From IMG/VR virus record IMGVR_UViG_3300035523_000125, positions 1 to 51,684 of that record: DNA of 51,684 nt. One strand, 5' to 3'. The first letter of the stretch is position 1. Each line of letters starts with the position of its first letter. The translations under genes and the position numbers were made by a program. This document shows positions 8,209 through 14,858 of this stretch, piece after piece. Below the pieces are notes generated by a model that was given only the letters and a program-made list of their open reading frames with translations, made no database searches and had not been told where the DNA came from. This DNA is from a virus.

Positions 8209-9150
8209 ATGGGCGCACTCACCCCCGCGAAGTACGAGGCCGCGACGCTCACCTTCTCGACGCTGTTCCGAGAGGTGCTGAGCGACACCCCGACCTACTA
8301 CCAGCAGATCGCGACCGAGATCCCGAGCTCCACCCGCGAGATGCGGCACGCCTGGCTGGACCGCATCCCGCAGATGCGGGAGTGGCTCGGCGAGCGCGTG
8401 GTCAACAACCTCGCCGTCCGCCTGCAGAGCATCGAGAACCGGCTCTTCGAGGACACGGTGGGGGTGAAGCGCGTCGACATCGAGGACGACCTCATCGGCA
8501 CGTACCGGCCCGTGATCGAAGAGCTGGCCATGCAGACCAAGGCGTGGCCCGACAAGCTGATCATCGACGCGATGCTGGGCGGCACGAGCGCGGTGGCCTA
8601 CGACGGCCAGCACTTCTTCGACAGCAACCACCCGCAGAACATGGATGACCCGGCGAGCCCGCTGCAGTCGAACCTGCTCGCCGGCCACGATCTCGACGTC
8701 GACGCGCTCGCGGACGCCATCCAGGTGATGATGAGCTTCATCGGCGCGGACGGCCGGCCGCTGGAGATCATCCCCGACCTGCTCGTCGTGCCGCCCCAGA
8801 TGAAGTTCCGGGCCGCGCGTCTGCTCCAGGCCGAGCTCATCGGCCGGGACATCGCGCTCGCCACCGGCCACGGGGCGGCGGCTGACACCAACGTCCTCAA
8901 GGGCTCGCTGGACCTGCTCTGCCTGCCGCGCCTAGCGGGCGAGCCGAAAAGCTACTACGTGCTCTGCACGAAGCGGGCGATCAAGCCGTTCATCTTCCAG
9001 AACCGCGAGGCGCCGGAGTTCACGGCGCTCACCAAGCCCGACGACGAGAACGTCTTCAAGCGCGACGAGTTCCTCTACGGCGTCCGCGCGCGCGGCGCGG
9101 CCGGGTACGGGCCGTGGTTCCTCGCCATCAAGTGCACCGCGACCCCGTAG
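8209..9150 (+). CDS. Mu gpT-like major capsid protein
   Basis: A 313-aa major head subunit of the Mu gpT family. Features include the N-terminal region TLFREVLSDTPTYYQQIATE, the central YDGQHFFDSNHP motif common to gpT-like capsids, PDLLVVPPQMKF, and the C-terminal PEFTALTKPDDENVF and FLYGVRARGAAGYGPWFLA. Size agrees with the family (about 300 aa). It polymerises around the scaffold into the icosahedral head. Confidence 0.92.
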   Translation: MGALTPAKYEAATLTFSTLFREVLSDTPTYYQQIATEIPSSTREMRHAWLDRIPQMREWLGERVVNNLAVRLQSIENRLFEDTVGVKRVDIEDDLIGTYRPVIEELAMQTKAWPDKLIIDAMLGGTSAVAYDGQHFFDSNHPQNMDDPASPLQSNLLAGHDLDVDALADAIQVMMSFIGADGRPLEIIPDLLVVPPQMKFRAARLLQAELIGRDIALATGHGAAADTNVLKGSLDLLCLPRLAGEPKSYYVLCTKRAIKPFIFQNREAPEFTALTKPDDENVFKRDEFLYGVRARGAAGYGPWFLAIKCTATP

Positions 9151-9167
9151 TCCAAGGAGACAGAGCC

Positions 9168-9440
9168 ATGATCGTCACGGTCGTTTCGAAGGCGGAGCAC
9201 GGGCACCGGCGCGCCGGCCGGTTCTGGCCCACCACCCCGGTCACCGCGGACGTGTCGGAGACGCAGCTCGCGGAGCTCCGGGCGGACAAGCGCATCGCGG
9301 TGCTCGACGGGAGCGCGCCCTCGGCGGAGGCGGTCGTCGAGAAGCTGGCTGCGGAGAAGGCAGCCGCAGAGAAGGCCGAGGCCGAGCGCCAGGCCGCCGA
9401 GCGCGCCCACGGCGAGAAGCAGCGGCGCGGGAGCCGGTAG
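9168..9440 (+). CDS. Mu gp35-like small head/connector protein
   Basis: A 90-aa protein with a compact N-terminal domain: HRRAGRFWPTTPVTADV is the recurring RaGrrFt.epv-type signature of the FluMu gp35/HI1506 N-terminal family, followed by LAELRADKRIAVL. The C-terminal helix is built from Ala/Glu/Lys repeats. It directly follows the major capsid gene as in Mu. Function in Mu-like phages is not well defined. Confidence 0.65.
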   Translation: MIVTVVSKAEHGHRRAGRFWPTTPVTADVSETQLAELRADKRIAVLDGSAPSAEAVVEKLAAEKAAAEKAEAERQAAERAHGEKQRRGSR

Positions 9441-9443
9441 CCG

Positions 9444-9842
9444 ATGGGTTACGCCACGGCGGCAGACTTCGACCGCTTCGGCATCCGGCCGGAGGCGCTC
9501 CCGCAGAGCATCACCGCGGCGGACAAGGAGGCCGCGATCAGTGCTGCCTCGGGGCGCGCAGATAGCTACCTCGGCGCGCGCTTCCGTCTCCCGATCTCGG
9601 CCTGGGGCGACGACCTGCGCCAGACGGTCTGCGCGATTGCGGCGTTCGAGCTGGTCGCCGGCCAGGTCGGGTTCAACCCCGAGGCCGGCCACAACATGGT
9701 GTTGGTGACCCGCAAGGAGGACGCGGTGCGCTGGCTCGAGCAAGTGTCGCGTGGGCACGTGACCCCGGCGGGGATCACCGAGATGCCGCCGCCTGCGTCC
9801 TCGATCTCGCGGGTGAAGAGCAACAAGCAGCGGGGCTGGTGA
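9444..9842 (+). CDS. Mu gp36-like head-completion protein (DUF1320)
   Basis: A 132-aa protein starting three bases after the previous stop. It has the DUF1320/gp36 pattern: MGYATAADFDRFG at the start, an alpha-helical core with ASGRADSYLGARFRLP, and VRWLEQVSRGHVTP near the end. Family members act as head-tail connectors at the portal. Its stop overlaps the next start (TGATG). Confidence 0.8.
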   Translation: MGYATAADFDRFGIRPEALPQSITAADKEAAISAASGRADSYLGARFRLPISAWGDDLRQTVCAIAAFELVAGQVGFNPEAGHNMVLVTRKEDAVRWLEQVSRGHVTPAGITEMPPPASSISRVKSNKQRGW

Positions 9843-10354
9843 TGCCGGTGACGGGGGCGTTCAGCGAACTCGGCCGGACGATCGAGTCGCTCAGTCGGGT
9901 CGCAGCCGGGGAGACGGTGCGGTCCTTCGGCGATGCGCTGCGCGCGCGGGCGCTCGAGCTGGCTGCGCAGGGCTGGGACGCCAGGGAATCTCCGCGCGGG
10001 GTTCCCTGGCGCCCAGCTAAGGGCGGGCTGTCGGGCGACCTCTCGCTCACTGGCCGGTTGCGCGCCGCGCTCCGGGTCGAGGCGCGCCCCCGCGGGTTTG
10101 CGATCACCGACCGCGCCCAGGCCGCGAGCGGCCAGTTCTACGGGGGCACGCATCAGTACGGCCGGACGATGCGCGCCAAGGGCCTCAAGCCGATGCGGTG
10201 GCGCACGCCGGACGGCGGCTGGCACTCGGCCATGAAGGTGCGTGTGCCCGCACGGCCGATCCTCCCGCGGTCGGGTGAGCTGCCGGAACGGTGGGCGGAA
10301 GCGTTCGAGCTGGTGCTGCGCGAGCGGATGGCACGCTCACGCGATGGAGGCTGA
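9842..10354 (+). CDS. Phage virion morphogenesis protein (Mu gpG-like tail completion)
   Basis: A 170-aa protein of the phage virion morphogenesis/tail-completion family (P2 gpS, Mu gpG). Features are GWDARESPRGVPWRP, LTGRLRAALRV, the GGTHQYG motif that is near-universal in the family, and the C-terminal PARPILPRSGELP. The ATG overlaps the previous stop; a GTG three bases upstream would add one residue. The protein connects the finished head to the tail. Confidence 0.88.
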   Translation: MPVTGAFSELGRTIESLSRVAAGETVRSFGDALRARALELAAQGWDARESPRGVPWRPAKGGLSGDLSLTGRLRAALRVEARPRGFAITDRAQAASGQFYGGTHQYGRTMRAKGLKPMRWRTPDGGWHSAMKVRVPARPILPRSGELPERWAEAFELVLRERMARSRDGG

Positions 10355-10356
10355 AG

Positions 10357-10818
10357 GTGGCGCTCGATGGACTCATCCACGCGGTGGTGAAGGCGTTCAA
10401 CGACTCACGGTCGCACAGGACCCCCTCCTTCATCGGCGAGAAGCACATCGCCCAGCACGACACGCCGCCCCGCCTCGTCTGGATTCCGACGGCGGACGCC
10501 TTCGGCCCGCCGGTGCAGGTCGGCGCGAACCCGAAGTCGTACGCCACGCGGGTCGCTGGCGTGGACTGCGCAGTCTGGGGCGAGGACCTCGCGAAGACCG
10601 AGGAGATGGCGAACGACCTCATCGTCGCCATCCACCAGCAGTGCAAGTCGCGAGGCAACTACGAGCTGCGAGGTGGCGAGTGGATAACCGCGGGCGAGCT
10701 GACCAACAACGGGATCGTCTACCTGCTGCACCTCGCGATCGACGTCCCGATCGTCGGGAGGCCAGCGACCCCGGTCCGGCCGAAGACCGAGATGTCGGAC
10801 TACCACGTGATCCCGTGA
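10357..10818 (+). CDS. Putative tail terminator (Mu gp37 position)
   Basis: A 153-aa protein with a GTG start two bases after the gpG stop and a ggagg Shine-Dalgarno inside the upstream gene. Mixed alpha/beta pattern: an N-terminal helix (LIHAVVKAFNDS), then strands ending in IVYLLHLAIDVPIV. This resembles tail-terminator/neck proteins, which often contain a conserved W-x-E-D/DLAKTEEMAN-type segment (here AVWGEDLAKTEEMANDLI). Assigned mainly by gene order (after gpG, before sheath). Confidence 0.6.
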   Translation: MALDGLIHAVVKAFNDSRSHRTPSFIGEKHIAQHDTPPRLVWIPTADAFGPPVQVGANPKSYATRVAGVDCAVWGEDLAKTEEMANDLIVAIHQQCKSRGNYELRGGEWITAGELTNNGIVYLLHLAIDVPIVGRPATPVRPKTEMSDYHVIP

Positions 10819-10826
10819 GGCCACCG

Positions 10827-10988
10827 ATGCCCAAGCAGCCGATCGAGAAGTGGGCCGAGCAGAAGAAGCTGCCGGCCTGGAAGTTCGCTGCGGCCAAGGC
10901 ACACGAGAACTGGCCGCAGGGCTTCGAGGTCACCGAGGAGGAGTTTGATCAGGCAGTCCAGGCCGCATGTGGCATCGCCCTGAGGTAG
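10827..10988 (+). CDS. Small phage protein before tail sheath
   Basis: A 53-aa protein, PKQPIEKWAEQKKLPAWKF at the start, with charged and aromatic residues. Its position corresponds to the small gp38-type ORF that precedes the sheath in Mu, but I see no clear sequence similarity. The ATG lies eight bases after the preceding stop with a weak Shine-Dalgarno (gaggcc). Function unknown. Confidence 0.6.
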   Translation: MPKQPIEKWAEQKKLPAWKFAAAKAHENWPQGFEVTEEEFDQAVQAACGIALR

Positions 10989-10991
10989 CCC

Positions 10992-12692
10992 TTGCTCCCC
11001 AAGATCTCCCAGATCATCCAGGACGGCTCCCTCGGGATCGTCCCGCCCTCGCCGGCGAACGTCGTCGCCAAGCTGGGCGTGTGCAGCGCGGGCGCGGCGA
11101 ACACGGTCCAGCAGTTCTCGGGCCCGAGCGTGAAGGTGATCAAGGACGCGCTCGGCACTGGCCCGCTCGCAGAGGCGGCTGCGCACTCGCTCGAGATCGC
11201 CGGCGGGCCCGTCATGACCGTGCCGGTCAACCCGAGCGTTCCTGGCGCGGCCGGGGCGGTCACGCACGTCGGCACCGGCGCGGCAGTGCTCACGGTGAGC
11301 GGGGCGCCGAAGGACTCCTACCAGGTGGAGGTCCGCGTCACGCGCGCAGCCACGGGCTTGGCAGCGGCGGCGGCCGCGTTCGTGTTCAGCGTCGACGGCG
11401 GCGACACCTTCTCGCCCGAGATCGCGGTGCCGGCGAACGGCGTCTACGCGGTGCCGAACACCGGGCTGACGCTCACGTTCTCGGATGGCTCGTTCGTGAA
11501 GAACGACGAGTACACGTTTTCGTGCGCGGCCCCGAGCTACACGACCACCGACCTGTCGACGACGATCGATGCGCTCCTCGCCGACCCCCGCAAGTTCGGC
11601 TGCCTGCACGTGGTCGGCGCGCCCGCGCCGTCTGCGACCGCGGTGACGGCCCGCGGCACGAGTCCCTTGGTCCGGCTGTCGGGCTCGCCGGCCGCGTGGC
11701 TCGACGGCGTGGTGCTCGTCACCCTCGCGGGGCCGATTGGGACCGGCAAGTTCAAGCTGAGCATCGACGGCGGTGCGACCTTCGGCGCGGAGCAGGCGCT
11801 GGTGGCCTCGTACGTCATTCCGTCGTCTGGGCTCTCGCTGCTCTTCTCGCCGGGGACCTACAACCAGGGCGACTCCTACACCTTCAACACCTACGCCTCG
11901 ATCCCCGCGCTCTTCGCCGCGGTCGATACGAAGATGACCTCGGCGGAGAACATCTACAAGTACGCCTTCGCCGTGCTCGAGGCGCCGGACGCCCCCGACG
12001 CGATTCTGCTCAAGGCGACCGCCAACCTCGCCAGCACGCGGGTGATGCTCGCGGCGGGGTACTGCGAGCTCACCTCGAGCCTGTCCATCGTCGGCGGCAG
12101 CACCTACAAGCGCAGTGACGCTTGGCCGATCACCGCCCGCATCGCCGGGGCGCCGATCCACGAGGACCTGGGCCGCTACCGCAGCGGCTCGCTGCCGGGG
12201 GTGGTCGCGCTCTACCGCGACGAGTACGTCACCCCGGGTCTGGCCTCGGCACGCTTCGAGACGCTGCGGACCATCCCCGACGCGCCCGGCTACTACATCG
12301 CCAGCGACACGGGCGGGAACATGATGGCGCCGCTCGGCTCGGACTACGCCTTCGTGCAGAACCGCCGCGTGATGGACGAGGCCTGCCGGGTCAACCGCGT
12401 CGCGATGCTGCGCTACCTCAACGACGACCTGCTGGTGGATCCGAAGAGCGGGTTCATCCTCGAGACCGAGGCTCGGCGCATCGAGGCAGACGTGAACGCG
12501 CAGCTCGAGGCCGACCTGGTGTTCGGCGCCTCGCGCCACGCCTCGGCGGTGCGGACCCGAGTGAAGCGCGACGAGAACATCCTCTCGACGCACAACCTGA
12601 CGACCAGCGTCAGCGTCACCCCGAAGTCGTACGCGAAGACGATCACCACCATGATCGGCTTCCGCAACCCGGCGATCGCGCAGGCGGCGTGA
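10992..12692 (+). CDS. Tail sheath protein with two inserted beta modules
   Basis: A 566-aa contractile tail sheath subunit. The C-terminal half is sheath-like (VMDEACRVNRVAMLRYLND, FILETEARRIEADVNAQL, VSVTPKSYAKTITTMIGF), matching the region that forms the handshake arms. The start is a TTG three bases past the previous stop. Two related modules of about 90 residues lie at about 85-180 and 213-303, each with an SVDGG/SIDGG turn and ending GxY/F...GDxYTF. The baseplate J gene carries two more copies. These modules probably decorate the outside of the sheath. Size and order agree with Mu gpL, here extended by the insertions. Confidence 0.88.
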   Translation: MLPKISQIIQDGSLGIVPPSPANVVAKLGVCSAGAANTVQQFSGPSVKVIKDALGTGPLAEAAAHSLEIAGGPVMTVPVNPSVPGAAGAVTHVGTGAAVLTVSGAPKDSYQVEVRVTRAATGLAAAAAAFVFSVDGGDTFSPEIAVPANGVYAVPNTGLTLTFSDGSFVKNDEYTFSCAAPSYTTTDLSTTIDALLADPRKFGCLHVVGAPAPSATAVTARGTSPLVRLSGSPAAWLDGVVLVTLAGPIGTGKFKLSIDGGATFGAEQALVASYVIPSSGLSLLFSPGTYNQGDSYTFNTYASIPALFAAVDTKMTSAENIYKYAFAVLEAPDAPDAILLKATANLASTRVMLAAGYCELTSSLSIVGGSTYKRSDAWPITARIAGAPIHEDLGRYRSGSLPGVVALYRDEYVTPGLASARFETLRTIPDAPGYYIASDTGGNMMAPLGSDYAFVQNRRVMDEACRVNRVAMLRYLNDDLLVDPKSGFILETEARRIEADVNAQLEADLVFGASRHASAVRTRVKRDENILSTHNLTTSVSVTPKSYAKTITTMIGFRNPAIAQAA

Positions 12693-12762
12693 TCGTCGCG
12701 AGTAGCTGCTGAACGGCGGGCCGCCCGGCTCGCGAAGTCCAACCCACAGAGAGAGGTGAGCA

Positions 12763-13083
12763 ATGAAGTCCCACTTCATCGCGGTGGTCGTGTGCTCGTT
12801 CGCGCTGGTCGCGCTGGCCGGCTGCAGCTTGCTGGGCATCGAGACCTGCGGCTTCGGGGCGACCCGATGCAAGGGCAACACCGTCCAGGTCTGCAGGTCC
12901 GGCCTGGGCTGGAGCGACTCGGTCAACTGCGACGACGTCGCCGCGGGCGAGGGAGGCAAGTGGAGCTGCGGCAGCCCCAAGGGCGTGTGCCAGGAGGCCT
13001 TCCAGTGCCTCCCGAGCCCGGAGAGGAGCGAGCCGGCGGTCGCCCCGTCCATCAAGCAGGAGAAGCCCGACAGGAAGCGGTAG
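12763..13083 (+). CDS. Cys-rich lipoprotein inside the tail operon
   Basis: A 106-aa protein starting with MKSHF, a hydrophobic signal stretch and a lipobox LAGC, so Cys20 should be lipidated after signal peptidase II cleavage. The mature part has eight further Cys in a C-x6-C-x5-C...C...C pattern (ETCGFGATRCKGNTVQVC), a style frequent in myxobacterial outer-membrane lipoproteins. The Shine-Dalgarno gagaggtg is good. A secreted lipoprotein between sheath and tube genes is not part of the virion plan. It could be a superinfection-exclusion or host-surface protein expressed from the prophage. Function unproven. Confidence 0.75.
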   Translation: MKSHFIAVVVCSFALVALAGCSLLGIETCGFGATRCKGNTVQVCRSGLGWSDSVNCDDVAAGEGGKWSCGSPKGVCQEAFQCLPSPERSEPAVAPSIKQEKPDRKR

Positions 13084-13152
13084 CTCGCCGCGCGTTCGCC
13101 CGGGTCACCCGGCTCGGGCGAACGCGTCCCCTCACCAACCGAGGAGATCGCA

Positions 13153-13578
13153 ATGGCCGACGCGCCCGACGCGCTGGAGTCCATCAAGGAGCTGCTCGCT
13201 GAGGTCGCCCGCGAGACCGAGCGGCTTCGCAACTCGCAGACGCAGCACGCGGCGATGGCGGTGGCCGGCCGAATGCTTGCCGCCGACCTCCCGAGCGCGC
13301 TCATCGCGCAGATCCAGGCCGACCTGGATTCCGGCGACCTGAACGGACGCTGGCTCCGAGCCATGGAGCGCGTCGGCACCGAGAGCCAGGCGGTGGTCGC
13401 GGTGGTCGGCGCCCTGATGACCGACGTGGCGGCGGCCGCCGCCCGCTACGTCGGAGGGCGCGCCGAGGAGTGGGAGGCCACCGCCCACCAACTCGAAGGC
13501 CGCGCCTGCGCGCTCGAGGCGCAGTCGGCCCGGCTCGAGGAGGTGCGAAAGGCAATCGCCAGGAACCCGAAGGCGTAG
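13153..13578 (+). CDS. Helical phage protein of unknown function
   Basis: A 141-aa, almost entirely helical protein: heptad-like segments at both ends (LESIKELLAEVARETERL, CALEAQSARLEEVRKAI) flank an Ala/Val-rich middle (VVAVVGALMTDVAAAAARYV) that may be a membrane-active or packed helix. It lies between the lipoprotein and the tail tube and follows a gaggag Shine-Dalgarno. Together with the lipoprotein it may form an insertion of two genes between sheath and tube. No family recognised. Confidence 0.65.
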   Translation: MADAPDALESIKELLAEVARETERLRNSQTQHAAMAVAGRMLAADLPSALIAQIQADLDSGDLNGRWLRAMERVGTESQAVVAVVGALMTDVAAAAARYVGGRAEEWEATAHQLEGRACALEAQSARLEEVRKAIARNPKA

Positions 13579-13590
13579 AGGGAGCGCGCG

Positions 13591-14031
13591 ATGGACTACC
13601 CCCAGATCAACGGCATCGCCTACGGGTGGGCCGAGGTGGTGCTCAACGTCGCCGGAATGCCCATCCGCGGCGTCAAGGCGATCAACTACTCGGAGAGCGT
13701 CGAGCGCGGGAAGGTGCGCGGCACCAGCCAGCGCAAACTCGCGCTCACCAGCGGCGAGCACGATGCCGAGGGCGACATCGAACTCTACATGGCCGACTGG
13801 TACGACCTGCTCGATGCCCTCGGCGACGGCTACATGATGATCCCCTTCGCCATCTCGGCCAGCTACACCAACCTCAACGATTTCCACACCGACGAGCTGA
13901 TCGGCGTGCGCATCAAGAAGGTCGGCAACGCGCACGCGCAGGGCAACGAGCCGCTCACCATCAAGCTCGACCTGGACATCATGCGGCTCAAGCGCGACGG
14001 CCTGGACGGCATCGGCTCGGCCAACCTGTAG
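13591..14031 (+). CDS. Tail tube protein (Mu gpM-like)
   Basis: A 146-aa protein of tube-protein size and pattern. It begins DYPQINGIAYGWAEV, has strand-rich segments, GKVRGTSQRKLALTSGEHDA in the long loop, and ends with a beta hairpin (IKLDLDIMRLKRDGLDGI). Tube subunits form hexameric rings inside the sheath. Order sheath, tube, chaperone, tape measure is kept apart from the two inserted genes before it. Confidence 0.8.
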   Translation: MDYPQINGIAYGWAEVVLNVAGMPIRGVKAINYSESVERGKVRGTSQRKLALTSGEHDAEGDIELYMADWYDLLDALGDGYMMIPFAISASYTNLNDFHTDELIGVRIKKVGNAHAQGNEPLTIKLDLDIMRLKRDGLDGIGSANL

Positions 14032-14056
14032 GTCCACCTTCAACCGCGAGGCACCC

Positions 14057-14383
14057 GTGACCAACGAGATCGATCCCAAGGTCGTCGACGAGCTGAAGGC
14101 CAAGTACGGCGATGTCTACATCCTCACCGCCGACGAGGCCGGCGTGCAGGTCGTCTGCAAGCGCCCGAGCCGGCCGGTCTACCGGAAGTTCCGCGACCAG
14201 CGCTCGGACCCGAACAAGCGCTCGATGGCCTTCGAGGATCTGTTCCTCTCGTGCCTGGTGCACCCCGCGCCCAAGGAGTTCGACCGCGTCCTCGACGAGA
14301 TGCCGGCGCTCGCCGACACGTTCGGCGTGGCCCTCTGGGACAAGGTCACCGGCGCGGAGGATGCCTCGGTAAAAAAAGCGTAG
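14057..14383 (+). CDS. Tail assembly chaperone (short form, gpG/gp41-type)
   Basis: A 108-aa protein starting at GTG 14057. It contains VYRKFRDQRSDPNKRSMAFE and ends FGVALWDKVTGAEDASVKKA. Size, acidic helical character and place just before the tape measure fit the G-type chaperone that coats the tape measure. The last codons run through GTA AAA AAA GCG then TAG, the slippery site of the next entries. This is the product made without a shift. Confidence 0.75.
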   Translation: MTNEIDPKVVDELKAKYGDVYILTADEAGVQVVCKRPSRPVYRKFRDQRSDPNKRSMAFEDLFLSCLVHPAPKEFDRVLDEMPALADTFGVALWDKVTGAEDASVKKA

Positions 14384-14529
14384 AGCGGGCGCGCGCCGAT
14401 CTGGAGTACGCCGCCGACTGCCTGACCGACTTCGTGCGCGGCCACGAGACGGAGCGGGCGGAGACGGGCGCGCTGCTCGCGGCTGAGTTCATGCTCCTCG
14501 TCACCGGATTCCTTCGGCCAAGAAATTAG
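14057..14529 (+). CDS. Tail assembly chaperone, -1 frameshift product (gpGT-type)
   Basis: A -1 shift on A_AAA_AAA at 14371-14377 avoids the TAG at 14381. Translation continues SVERARADLEYAADCLTDF to a stop at 14527-14529, giving about 157 aa. The extension has the helical, Leu/Ala-rich look of GT domains and has no good start of its own. Phage chaperone pairs produced by -1 shifting are known from lambda G/GT and Mu gp41/42. The minor fused form links the tape measure to tube subunits. Efficiency cannot be read from sequence. Confidence 0.75.
14371..14377 (+). other. Programmed -1 frameshift site (A7)
   Basis: Seven A in an otherwise GC-rich gene, in phase A_AAA_AAA, followed by GCGTAG. The zero frame stops two codons later, while the -1 frame stays open for 50 codons. 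Such a homopolymer is conspicuous here. Confidence 0.75.
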
Positions 14530-14588
14530 CGGTTCCCTTCGCGCGCGGTCGCTAACGCGACGAAGCAACGGCTTTCCGGTGAGAGGTC

Positions 14589-14789
14589 CTACTTCTTGGT
14601 GCCCCGGCAGGCCTTGCACCAAGCCTGCTTGCGAATGACGCCACCTTTCTTCATGCGGCGGAAGCCAAAGTCCTTCATAGGCTTCACTTGCTCGCAGTTC
14701 GGGCACCAGCCCGCCATTCCCTGGCAGTCGATCTGGGTGTCGTCGTCCTGAACCGTCGTGATCTCGCTCTGCTTGTTCCTCTTCGCCAT
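14589..14789 (-). CDS. Reverse-strand small zinc-ribbon-like protein
   Basis: A 66-aa protein on the opposite strand between the chaperone and tape-measure genes. The ATG is preceded by a gggagga Shine-Dalgarno. It has two Cys pairs, WCPNCEQ and WCKACRG, 24 residues apart, the spacing of a zinc ribbon as found in the small HNH/endonuclease-VII-like and zinc-binding phage proteins; no HNH His triad is visible. Basic C-terminal half (FRRMKKGG). It may bind nucleic acid. It is a probable moron with its own promoter, and a hairpin-prone stretch at 14540-14566 could terminate it or the forward operon. Confidence 0.7.
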   Translation of the reverse strand: MAKRNKQSEITTVQDDDTQIDCQGMAGWCPNCEQVKPMKDFGFRRMKKGGVIRKQAWCKACRGTKK

Positions 14790-14858
14790 TGCTTCCTCCC
14801 TGGGCCGGGCTGGTAGGGCTCGAGCGGCTTACCAAGACCGTCCTCCTGGACCGATCGA

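Noticed and set aside
10800-13379. 859-codon reverse-strand frame
   Set aside because: Arg/Ala/Gly-rich antisense shadow of sheath genes in GC-rich DNA; the forward genes have family features and coupled starts.
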